Positions 56,906-64,000 of a DNA stretch of 64,000 nucleotides are shown piece after piece. Source of the stretch: CBDESM01 sp965205165. GTDB taxonomy: Bacteria; Chloroflexota; Dehalococcoidia; Bin125. A program made the translations under genes and the position numbers. The stretch lies in contig OZ242037.1 in NCBI GenBank assembly GCA_965205165.1, positions 682,001 to 746,000 on the forward strand, written 5' to 3'. Below the pieces are notes generated by a model, which saw only the letters and a program-made list of their open reading frames with translations, did no database searches and was not told the origin of the DNA. How positions within the stretch are numbered: the first letter of the stretch is position 1; each line of letters starts with the position of its first letter.

Positions 56906-57847
56906 CTACCTGCATGACCACCCGCTGCTGGGCATTGTCTCGCCTTTCGAGTAACCAGAGAACGAGGCTTCCTGCTCCGTGATGTCGTAGACAGCGTCCT
57001 CGTTGCAGCCAGCGCTGTTGAAGGCGGTTTCATCTGGGATGTCCCGGAGAACCGCTGAGTCCAATCCAACCGGCACGACCAGATAGACTTTGCTGTCACC
57101 GTCGGGCAGGCGGACCAGCCTGCTCACCTCGTATCGGTTCATCGCCGCCTGCGTGATATCACTGATGTCCTCCCAGCGGAATTCAGGGACCACGTCAATG
57201 ATCCCGCCCGCGACGATCAGCCGCCGAAAGTTGCCCTTCACCTCGTACACGTCTTCGGTGCCCGCCACCCGAATCAGATCGCCTGCCGAGGGAGGCGACT
57301 GCGTTCCGCCATCTCCACTCTCGGTGGGTGGACCGAGAGTGAACGTGATGTCAGTGCTGTACAGCCATCGGTTGACTCTCGCATTGGTGGGGAAGTAGCG
57401 AGCAGAGGGCCTGATGCGCTCCCCGCCCTCCGGCGTGAACGCGAACTCGACCCGCCCATTCTCGACCCGGACGTTGATCTTCCCGATCTCCGCCCCATCC
57501 ACGATCACCTCTGACGAATTCAGCCACCGTCCCCGTGGCAGGCTCTCTGACCAGAACCGCTGCCTCGGCAGCACCCGCGCACCGACTGACGGCTGCCATC
57601 CGAACTCGATCCGGTCGTCCGCGAGCAGGCGTGCAGTGATTCGGCCCGTGACGGTCTCAGGCGACTGAGCGTCGGCGACGGGCGCGAGGCTGATGGTGAG
57701 GAGGACCGCCGCTGATATCGCGGCGAGGAACGTTAGAACTAGCGATCTAGTTCGGGGGGGGGGGGGGGCAGTACTAATGTTCGGCATCCGAGAATCCTTC
57801 TCGGCCGAGCGGGTGGCTACTGTGGTGGTCCGCTTGCGATTCAGCAT
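56906..57847 (-). CDS. Exported two-module protein with an in-frame poly-C tract
   Basis: The 313-residue protein has a cytoplasmic basic tail, then a tract of 15 C coding for Ala-Pro-Pro-Pro-Pro-Arg, then a signal-type hydrophobic segment (LVLTFLAAISAAVLLTISLAP) ending near ADAQ. Two related modules of about 48 residues follow: ITARLLADDRIEFGWQ to RWLNSSEVIV, and INVRVENGRVEFAF to RWLYSTDITF. A domain with GDLIRVAGTEDVYEVKGNFRRLIV comes next, the pattern of proteins that display a parameter string. No enzyme motif is seen. Start ATG at 57845-57847 is supported by a TAGCAT box 7 nt upstream; a GTG further up is less likely. Confidence 0.6.
   Translation of the reverse strand: MLNRKRTTTVATRSAEKDSRMPNISTAPPPPRTRSLVLTFLAAISAAVLLTISLAPVADAQSPETVTGRITARLLADDRIEFGWQPSVGARVLPRQRFWSESLPRGRWLNSSEVIVDGAEIGKINVRVENGRVEFAFTPEGGERIRPSARYFPTNARVNRWLYSTDITFTLGPPTESGDGGTQSPPSAGDLIRVAGTEDVYEVKGNFRRLIVAGGIIDVVPEFRWEDISDITQAAMNRYEVSRLVRLPDGDSKVYLVVPVGLDSAVLRDIPDETAFNSAGCNEDAVYDITEQEASFSGYSKGETMPSSGWSCR
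57754..57768 (-). repeat. Poly-C tract (C15) inside the coding region, before the signal segment
   Basis: Fifteen G on the plus strand lie between the start codons and the hydrophobic signal segment of the protein. Gain or loss of one or two bases would shift the frame and stop export or synthesis. The current length keeps the gene in frame. Confidence 0.75.
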
Positions 57848-57854
57848 GGGCGGA

Positions 57855-57860
57855 ATGCTA
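57855..57860 (-). promoter_or_regulatory. -10 TAGCAT, leaderless start of the poly-C gene
   Basis: On the minus strand TAGCAT is followed by 7 nt and the ATG at 57847. Confidence 0.4.
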
Positions 57861-57977
57861 GGCACAGGTGCGCGGCTGTGTCAACCCCCTCTTCGCCGCT
57901 GCTGCCGGCGCGGGCTCGACTGAGCACTGCGCGACACTCCGGCCGGGCTGGGCGCGGCCGGGTTTGGCGAACGCCTG

Positions 57978-57983
57978 TACCAT
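57978..57983 (+). promoter_or_regulatory. -10 TACCAT, leaderless start of terminase gene
   Basis: TACCAT is followed by 8 nt and the ATG at 57992. A matching 11-nt string GTACCATTTCG also occurs at 31015-31025, without a downstream gene. Confidence 0.45.
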
Positions 57984-57991
57984 TTCGCGCT

Positions 57992-59434
57992 ATGAGTGAA
58001 TCGGGACGCGACCGCTGGGAGGGGCTCCGCTCCGTGGGCTTCGGGGACGAAGCGGCTTGGGAGCGGCGCGGTTTCGCGCCCACGGATCGGCAGCGGGAGC
58101 TCTACGAGGCGCTGCGCAAGACGCCCGCGGGCGGGATCGGGCTGGTCGGCTACGGGGGCGCGATGGGCGGGGGCAAGACGCGGGCGCTGGCGGAGCTGGC
58201 GATCGATGCGGCGCTCGCCTTCCCGGGCACGCGCATCCTGATCGCCCGCCACCGCTACGTCGCGCTGCGCTCGACCACGATGGAAACCTTCTTCGAGTGC
58301 TGCCCGGAGGCGCTGATCGTGGCGCGCAAGCGGACGCAGCCGGCGTCCGTGTCGCTGCGCCTGCCGGACGCGCCCGACAAGCCGGCCTCGACGATCTACT
58401 TCCGGCACCTGACGGAATGGGCCGGGCTCGGCTCGCAGGAGTTCGGCGCGGCCTTCATCGACGAGGCCGGCGAGGTGCCGGGGCACGCGGCGCGGATGCT
58501 GCTCACGCGGCTGCGCCACCGCGCCCAGCCGCGCCGCTTCTTCGCCGCCGCCTCCAACCCCTGGCCCGGCTGGTTCGAGCAGTGGTTCCACCAGGGCAAG
58601 ATCGACTCGGCCGCGCTGCAAGCGGCCGGCGGGCGGATCAGGTTCATCCCGGCCAAGATCGCCGACAACGGCTACCTGCCGGAGCACTACGCCGCCCAGC
58701 AGCGCGCGCTGCTGCCGTCCGATTGGGTCGACCGCTTCATCGACGGCGATTTCGGCGCGTTCTCCGGCTACATCTACGCCGGCTTCGACCCCGCCCTGCA
58801 CTGCTGGGACGGAGACCCGCCGCGGTTCGCGCGCTACATCGGCGGGCTCGATTTCGGCTCGCCCACCGCGCACGGCCACTTCACCGCGGGCATCGCCGCC
58901 GGGATCACGGAGGACGGAGCGCTGATCCGCATCGCCGAGTTCGAAGAGCGCGGCACGGACGTCTTCGACAGGCTGGAGCGCTGGATGACGGAGCTGGAAG
59001 GCCGGCTGGGCGCGGCGATCCGCTGGCGCGCCGACCGCAGCCAGTTCGGCTGGGTCGAGGCGATGCGCCGCAACCGGCTCAACGTGACTCGCTCGGACGG
59101 CGGCGCCGGCTCGGTCGCGCGCGGTATCTCGCTGGTCCAGTCCCGCCTGCGCCCGCACGAGGACGGCCGCCCCGGCTCCCGGTACCTCTCCAGCCTGGAC
59201 AAATTCCCGCAGCGCATGCGCGAGTACGCCTGGCAGCCGCCCAACGAGCACCACGGCTTCAGCCCCCAGCCCGCCAAGGACGGCGACGATCTGATGGACG
59301 CCGACCGCTACATGCACGAGGAAGCCGAACTCATCGCGCCCCGCCGCCCGTCGCGCAAGCGCCCCCCGCGCCAAGTCCGCATCGCGTCCCCCCGCCGCAG
59401 CGGCGGCCGCGCCGCAACCTCCGCCCGCCGCTGA
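57992..59434 (+). CDS. Phage-type terminase large subunit, orphan
   Basis: The 480-residue protein has the terminase large-subunit layout. The ATPase domain carries Walker A GGAMGGGKT near residues 56-64, Walker B AAFIDEAGE near 153-161 and a coupling Asn in AAASNPWPG. The nuclease domain carries GGLDFGSPTAHG near 289-300 with its acidic residues, RADRSQFGW near 350 and GDDLMDADRYM near 430. In phages it packages DNA into capsids. No portal, capsid, small terminase or integrase gene is next to it, and base use is like the chromosome, so it is either a relic or has been taken up by the host for another role. The C-terminal 40 residues are very basic. Confidence 0.72.
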   Translation: MSESGRDRWEGLRSVGFGDEAAWERRGFAPTDRQRELYEALRKTPAGGIGLVGYGGAMGGGKTRALAELAIDAALAFPGTRILIARHRYVALRSTTMETFFECCPEALIVARKRTQPASVSLRLPDAPDKPASTIYFRHLTEWAGLGSQEFGAAFIDEAGEVPGHAARMLLTRLRHRAQPRRFFAAASNPWPGWFEQWFHQGKIDSAALQAAGGRIRFIPAKIADNGYLPEHYAAQQRALLPSDWVDRFIDGDFGAFSGYIYAGFDPALHCWDGDPPRFARYIGGLDFGSPTAHGHFTAGIAAGITEDGALIRIAEFEERGTDVFDRLERWMTELEGRLGAAIRWRADRSQFGWVEAMRRNRLNVTRSDGGAGSVARGISLVQSRLRPHEDGRPGSRYLSSLDKFPQRMREYAWQPPNEHHGFSPQPAKDGDDLMDADRYMHEEAELIAPRRPSRKRPPRQVRIASPRRSGGRAATSARR

Positions 59435-59491
59435 GCCTGCGGGCCCCGCTTCGGCGCTGCCGCCGGGCAGGGCGTCAACCCTTCGTGCCGC

Positions 59492-62400
59492 TTATCGCTC
59501 GATGAAGAGGAGGTCTTGGGGGTGGAGGGGGAAGTTTTGGGAGCCTGGGATGGGGTTGCCTTGCGGGTCGGTGGCGTAGAGGATCCAGCGGCGGCCGTTC
59601 CAGAGGAGCAGGGACTGGGCGCCGGGGAGTTCTTGGAAGAGGTCGGCGGCGGTGGCGGTGGTTGCATCGGCGGGGGCTGCCCAGACGGTGAGGCCGCTGG
59701 TTGTGGCGGGGTCGGCGGGTTGGCCGGCGCCGTCGGCCAGGTGGGCGGCGGGGGAGGTCGGGTCGGAGGGCGGGGTTGGCTGGCCGGGGAGGGGGGCGTT
59801 GCGGGCGTCGATCAGTTGGACGGCGGAGGCGGAGGTGCGGGTGCCGTCTTGGGCGTCGAAGGAGATGATGGCGATGGCTCGGGAGGCGGTGACGAAGGTG
59901 GCGGTGGCGGCGCCGTCCTTGGTGGTCAGCTGGGCGGTCTGCTCGGTGGTGCTGTCGCTGGGCGGGGTGGCGAGCTGGAGGGGGGAGGGGCCGTCGGCGG
60001 CGGTGGCGCGGACGCGGATTTGGGTGCCGTCGGCGACGGGGTTGCCGTCGGCGTCTGAGGCGTCGACTTGGATGTCGAGGGTTCGGCCGAGCAGGGGCGG
60101 GCCGGCGGGGACGGGGTCGAGCGCGGCGGCGGGGCCGGCGACGCCGAAGGGGGCGGTCAGCGGGCGCAGGCCGGGCGGGGCGACCTCGAGTTGGTAGCGG
60201 CCGGAGGCGAGCGGGGCGGTGGCGGCGGCGGTTGCGGTGATGCGGTACTTGCACTTGGCCGCGCCGGTGGTGCAGAGGCGCTCAATCAGGAAGCCCTGGG
60301 CGACGGGGTTGCCGTCGGCGTCGAGCACACGGGCGGTGGCGGAGGGCAGGGCGGCGGCGTTGCCGGAGGAGTCGGCGGCCTCGATTTCGAGTTCGATCAC
60401 GTCGCGGTCGTCGGATGGGGTGGCGCGGTGGTGGAGCAGGGGCAGGCCGGCACCGGCGCGGAGGGCGGAGGCGGCGCCGGCGAAGGCGAGCTCGAGCGAG
60501 TCGGTGTAGAGCGATTGGGCGCCGCCGGTGGCGGTGACGGCGAGCGAGATGCGGGCGGAGCCCTCGCCGGCGGGCGGGGTGAAGGCGATCGGCAGCGCGG
60601 CGGGCAGGGCCGGGTTGGCGGCGACCGCGGTGGCGAAGCCGGTGCCGGGGCCGGCGTTGATCGTGCAGCTGCGGGCGGCGCCGGGGCAGAGGTCGCCGGA
60701 GAGCGAGCCGCGGGTGGCGGTGAGGGTGATCGAGGCGATCGCGGCGGCGTCGGCCGCTGCGCCGCCGGCGGCGGTGATGCGGACTTCGAGGTTCGCGCTG
60801 CCGCCGCGCGGGACGGGGCCGCTCGCGCCGGCGGCGCGGGCCAGTTCGACCGAGGCGACGGGGGCGGGCTCGCCCACGTCGATTGTTGCGGTGCGGAAGA
60901 GCGGGCCGCTGGCCAGGCGGAAGGCGGCCGCGGTCTCGGCGTAGCGGTCGGCGGGCTGCGTTCCGGCGCCGGTGAAGATGTGGAAGCGGCGCTCGCGGGT
61001 GGGGATCAGGCTGGCCGTGATGCGGATGTCCTCGGCGGCGCTCGGGTCGATGGCGATGCTGGGGCGGTTGCCGGCGGCGTCGGTGATCCAGCAGGCGATG
61101 TCGCGCTCGCCGGCGGTCGATGCGCCCTGAGCGGAGGCCAAGCCGCAGCGCATGCTGCTCCAAGTGCCGCCCAGCATCAGGCGCTTGGAGCCGTCGCCGG
61201 GGCCGTCGACGCTCCAGGTCGCGGGGCCGGTGATGGCGAGGTAGGAGTCCGAGATCAGCCAGGCCGCGGCGGCGCTGGGGGCGTCGCCGCCGGGCCGGCG
61301 CGAGAGGCCGCCGGCGCAGGCGTCGAGCAGCGTTCCGGCCGCGTTCAGTTCGAGGAAGGAGGGGTCGGGGCGGGCGCAGCCCCAGCCGGGGCCGACCGCG
61401 TCGACGGCGACGGTGAAGCCGGCCGCGACCTCGGCCGTGGCGCCGGCGGCGATCACGCCGTCCGCGTCGGTCGGCAGGTAGGCCGAGCCGACCGGTGATC
61501 TGACCGCAGGGTGCGTGATGGACAGCTCGCCGACGGCGGGATCGTCTGCGCCGGCGAAGCTGGCGCGGACGCTGATCGTGGTCGGGCCGGAGACGCCCAG
61601 CGGCAGCGCGTATTCGGCGCGCAGGTTGCCGATCGGGTCGGAGGCGGTCGCGCCGTCGGCGCCGGCGAGCAGCTCGGCGCGGGAGAGCGAGAGGGTGCAG
61701 CCGGCCGACGACGCGGCGCAGTCCGCGCCGTTGTAGGCGATCGTGCCCTGGCTGATCGTCAGCTCGACCGCCTTCTCAGCGGCCAGCTCGGAGAAGATCG
61801 CGGACTTGACGCGGCCGGGCAGGGCCGAGCGCGGGGCCGGGGCGGCGGCGCGCGAGTCGGCGCGGCCGATCGCGAACAGCGCGGCCGGCGCGGCGGCGGC
61901 GTAGGCCGAACCGGGGTCGCTCCAGTCGAGGTGGACGCCGGCGGCGCGCTTGCCGGAGCCGGCCGCGTGCGCGAACTCCAGCGTTTGTTCGATCATCTCG
62001 GGCGGGCTCGCGCCGGCGATCGCGTAGCTCAGCGTCACCGTGCCGGTCGCGCCCGACGTGGCGGACGGGACGTAGGCCAACGCAAGCGGGCGGATCGGCT
62101 CGTTCGCTTCAGCCGCGCCCTGGAAGGCTTGCAGCGCGGTGCTGCTGATCGTGCAGGTGGATGCGTCGGTCTGAGCGGTCGGCTGGTAGACGGGGTGCGC
62201 GGAAGTCGCGCGCGGGCAGAGCGCCTGGTGGATGATCTCGCCAGCGGCGGCCGTGATCGTGAGCGTGGTGATCTCGTTGTACTGGACCAGCTCGTCGCCG
62301 TTCGCGGTCAGCGGATTGGCGGGGTGCGCCTCGAGGCCGCGCATCAGCGTCGCCGCGAAGCCGATCGGGGTTCCGCGCTGGACCGACGGCGCGGTGCAGG

Positions 62401-64000
62401 TGGTCAGCGCGGCGGCGCCGCTGCCGGACTCGGCTTGGGTGCAGACGCGCAGGCCGGTGTCGGCCGCGGCGTCGGCGATCAGCGGCAGGGCGAAGGCGCG
62501 CTTGGCGGGCGAGACCATGCGCAGCTCGTAGACCGCGGTGCGGACGCCGGACGAGTCTTCCAGCGCGATCCGCTGGACAGGGCCGGTGCCCTCGGACTGC
62601 TCGTTGACCGGCTGGGCTGCGGCCGGCGCGGTCCGGCCGGTATGCGCGAGCTCGATCCTGATGACGGCGGCGGCGGAGTACTCGGCCGGCACCGAGGCGG
62701 CGAACTCGAGGCCGCCGGGGCGCGATGCGCCGCGCTGGCGCGCCTGCCATTCGGCGCGGGTGATCTCGCAGCTCGCGGCGACCGGGCAGAGGCCGCGCAG
62801 CGGGGTGCCGTTGCGGGCGGTCAGCTCGGCCCCGCTGATCAGGTCGCCGGCCGCGTCCTGCACGCGGATCGTGACCGTCTCGAAGTCCGCGAACGAGGGG
62901 CGCAGCGCCGCCGTCGGCGGGACGTACTGCTGCTGCCGCGCGTTGTACAGCTCCAGCGCCAAGGGCGTCGGGCGGCCGCGCGGCTCGTACTCCCAGACCG
63001 TGGCCGACAAGCTTCCCGTGCGCGGCCTGCCATCCGCGCCGACCGGGGCCAAGAGCGGGTAGGCCCAGGGCGCGTAGATGCTGAACTCGCGCGTCTTGGT
63101 CATCGAGTCGGAGCGGTTCACCGTCAGCTTCAGGCGCACCGAGTTGGTCGAGCCTTGCGGGATCGAGACCGCGAACTTGAGCGGATCGACCTCGTCGTTG
63201 TCGTCCGGGCTCGCTTCGGAGTCGTAGGCCTTCAAGGCGGGCAGCGTGATCGTGCAGACGTTCGAGGGCTCGGACTCCGTGCAGGGCGCGAACTTCGCGG
63301 CGGAGTCCGCTGCCGTGATCAGGCCGCCGGACGGGGCCGCCATGCCGCTGGCGCCGTCCAGCAGCTCGATCTTCACGGCCGTCGCGCCCGAACCCTGGTC
63401 GAATTCCCAGTACTGCGCGGTGTTCGAGCTCGAGACCGCCTCGTGCGCGGTCTTCGCCGCGTTGTAGATGTGCGCCCAGATTCGCGTGCGAGCCCCGGCC
63501 TGCGCCCACTGCTGGTCCTCTGCCCGCACGTTGCCCGTCGCGTCCGCGACCATCGCAAACGGCTCGGCGCGGGTGCCGCCGTCGAACGGCAGCGCGAAGG
63601 TCTTGGTGCGCTGGGCCAGGGTGCCGCTGCCCGTGCGGACCACGCTGACGACCAAGTTGGCGTTGCCGAAGTTGGGCGTCATGTGGCCACTGGGCACCGA
63701 GAAGTTGAACTCCAGCGGCAGCGCGCGGTAGTGGCTGCCGGCGCGCGGCGGGCCGGCCGCGAGGAAATTCGCCGAGGTGATCGTGCAGACGTTGCCGACC
63801 GCGGCCTCCGTGCAGGCGCTGGTCCCGTCGCTGCTCTTCAGCACCTTGACCTGCGCGTTGGCGATCAGCGCGCCGGAGGCGAGGTTGTTCGCCGTGGGCC
63901 GGGTCTTGACCTCGATCTTGACCTCGCTGAGCGTCCCGTAGGAGACGCGGTTCGTGCTCGTCGTGTAGGTGTTGAGCGCGGTCGCGCTGTCATAGACCAG
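59492..64000 (-). CDS. Giant exported-type repeat protein with C-terminal WNG domain (5' end outside window)
   Basis: The frame is open from the stop at 59492-59494 to the right edge, so at least about 1502 residues are encoded and the N-terminus with any signal peptide is outside. It is a paralogue of the protein at 6182-10570: the same succession of beta-rich modules with paired Cys before CTITxxxLxA-like strings (for example CTITLPALKA, CEITRAEWQA, CTLSRAELLA), a CWITDAAGNRPSIAI stretch like CYITDASGNAPSVSI in the other, Ig-like domains with VADGTQIRVRATAADG, and the end LLLWNGRRWILYA then PGSQNFP. A surface or matrix role is inference. Pairs of Cys suggest disulphides outside the cytoplasm. 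Confidence 0.7.
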   Translation of the reverse strand: MVYDSATALNTYTTSTNRVSYGTLSEVKIEVKTRPTANNLASGALIANAQVKVLKSSDGTSACTEAAVGNVCTITSANFLAAGPPRAGSHYRALPLEFNFSVPSGHMTPNFGNANLVVSVVRTGSGTLAQRTKTFALPFDGGTRAEPFAMVADATGNVRAEDQQWAQAGARTRIWAHIYNAAKTAHEAVSSSNTAQYWEFDQGSGATAVKIELLDGASGMAAPSGGLITAADSAAKFAPCTESEPSNVCTITLPALKAYDSEASPDDNDEVDPLKFAVSIPQGSTNSVRLKLTVNRSDSMTKTREFSIYAPWAYPLLAPVGADGRPRTGSLSATVWEYEPRGRPTPLALELYNARQQQYVPPTAALRPSFADFETVTIRVQDAAGDLISGAELTARNGTPLRGLCPVAASCEITRAEWQARQRGASRPGGLEFAASVPAEYSAAAVIRIELAHTGRTAPAAAQPVNEQSEGTGPVQRIALEDSSGVRTAVYELRMVSPAKRAFALPLIADAAADTGLRVCTQAESGSGAAALTTCTAPSVQRGTPIGFAATLMRGLEAHPANPLTANGDELVQYNEITTLTITAAAGEIIHQALCPRATSAHPVYQPTAQTDASTCTISSTALQAFQGAAEANEPIRPLALAYVPSATSGATGTVTLSYAIAGASPPEMIEQTLEFAHAAGSGKRAAGVHLDWSDPGSAYAAAAPAALFAIGRADSRAAAPAPRSALPGRVKSAIFSELAAEKAVELTISQGTIAYNGADCAASSAGCTLSLSRAELLAGADGATASDPIGNLRAEYALPLGVSGPTTISVRASFAGADDPAVGELSITHPAVRSPVGSAYLPTDADGVIAAGATAEVAAGFTVAVDAVGPGWGCARPDPSFLELNAAGTLLDACAGGLSRRPGGDAPSAAAAWLISDSYLAITGPATWSVDGPGDGSKRLMLGGTWSSMRCGLASAQGASTAGERDIACWITDAAGNRPSIAIDPSAAEDIRITASLIPTRERRFHIFTGAGTQPADRYAETAAAFRLASGPLFRTATIDVGEPAPVASVELARAAGASGPVPRGGSANLEVRITAAGGAAADAAAIASITLTATRGSLSGDLCPGAARSCTINAGPGTGFATAVAANPALPAALPIAFTPPAGEGSARISLAVTATGGAQSLYTDSLELAFAGAASALRAGAGLPLLHHRATPSDDRDVIELEIEAADSSGNAAALPSATARVLDADGNPVAQGFLIERLCTTGAAKCKYRITATAAATAPLASGRYQLEVAPPGLRPLTAPFGVAGPAAALDPVPAGPPLLGRTLDIQVDASDADGNPVADGTQIRVRATAADGPSPLQLATPPSDSTTEQTAQLTTKDGAATATFVTASRAIAIISFDAQDGTRTSASAVQLIDARNAPLPGQPTPPSDPTSPAAHLADGAGQPADPATTSGLTVWAAPADATTATAADLFQELPGAQSLLLWNGRRWILYATDPQGNPIPGSQNFPLHPQDLLFIER

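Noticed and set aside
57954..59500. A prophage around the terminase gene
   Set aside because: Neighbouring genes are exported proteins and no portal, capsid, integrase or lysis gene is seen on either side within the window.
1..64000. CRISPR array, tRNA or rRNA genes
   Set aside because: No regularly spaced short repeats with unique spacers and no cloverleaf or rRNA-like stretch was recognised. A tRNA could still be missed by eye.

Overview
The window is high-GC bacterial chromosome with dense coding, short gaps and genes on both strands. The gene content is a two-subunit 2-oxoacid:ferredoxin oxidoreductase, paired CaiB/BaiF CoA-transferases, SDR and luciferase-like flavin oxidoreductases, a lone acyl-CoA dehydrogenase, many Uma2-family paralogues and very large secreted repeat proteins. 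This mix fits a Chloroflexota-like lineage such as an SAR202/Dehalococcoidia relative. That assignment is inference from gene mix only; no rRNA or other marker is present. Many starts sit 6-8 nt after a TAnnnT -10 box, so leaderless transcription looks common.

Layout. 1-6.1 kb: 2-oxoacid oxidoreductase (beta subunit cut by the window edge), a periplasmic sugar-binding protein, an SDR and an M20 hydrolase. 6.2-10.6 kb: a giant exported protein whose promoter contains a run of 11 C. 10.85-11.64 kb: four tandem copies of a small basic-protein gene, meeting a membrane protein gene head-on. 12.2-15.3 kb: hisG, an HpaB-like monooxygenase and a Lon N-terminal-domain protein. 15.3-26.7 kb: a defence-like block in which three Uma2 genes on the minus strand and four on the plus strand flank an acyl-CoA dehydrogenase, a fused N6-adenine methyltransferase/nuclease with a duplicated 3' end around an inserted Cys-rich gene, and a Wzz-like membrane protein. 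26.7-41 kb: metabolic genes (SDR, two CoA-transferases, luciferase-like oxidoreductase, metallo-beta-lactamase fold, two alpha/beta hydrolases, M1 aminopeptidase, MOSC, SCO1664-like) with two DUF3800 genes.

41-46.3 kb: a tandem pair of small genes, an IMP cyclohydrolase, and a large Type IIG-like restriction-modification gene. That gene carries an 8-bp repeat tract (43617-43656) just before two tandem copies of its C-terminal domain, lying in different reading frames. Changes in repeat number would switch the product between C-terminal module 2, module 1 and a truncated form. This is the most interesting element in the window. 46.3-52.4 kb: two overlapping proline-peptidase-type genes, a J-domain/flavin-reductase fusion and an MFS exporter.

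52.6-64 kb: exported proteins, namely a 1404-residue protein with five PPC-type repeats and a Vps62-like C-terminus, a protein with an in-frame run of 15 C just before its signal anchor, and another giant exported protein running off the right edge. A lone phage-type terminase large subunit gene lies among them. Three separate loci (10.6, 43.6 and 57.8 kb) carry unstable simple repeats at a surface-protein promoter, a restriction-modification gene and a surface-protein N-terminus, suggesting that phase variation is a strategy of this organism.
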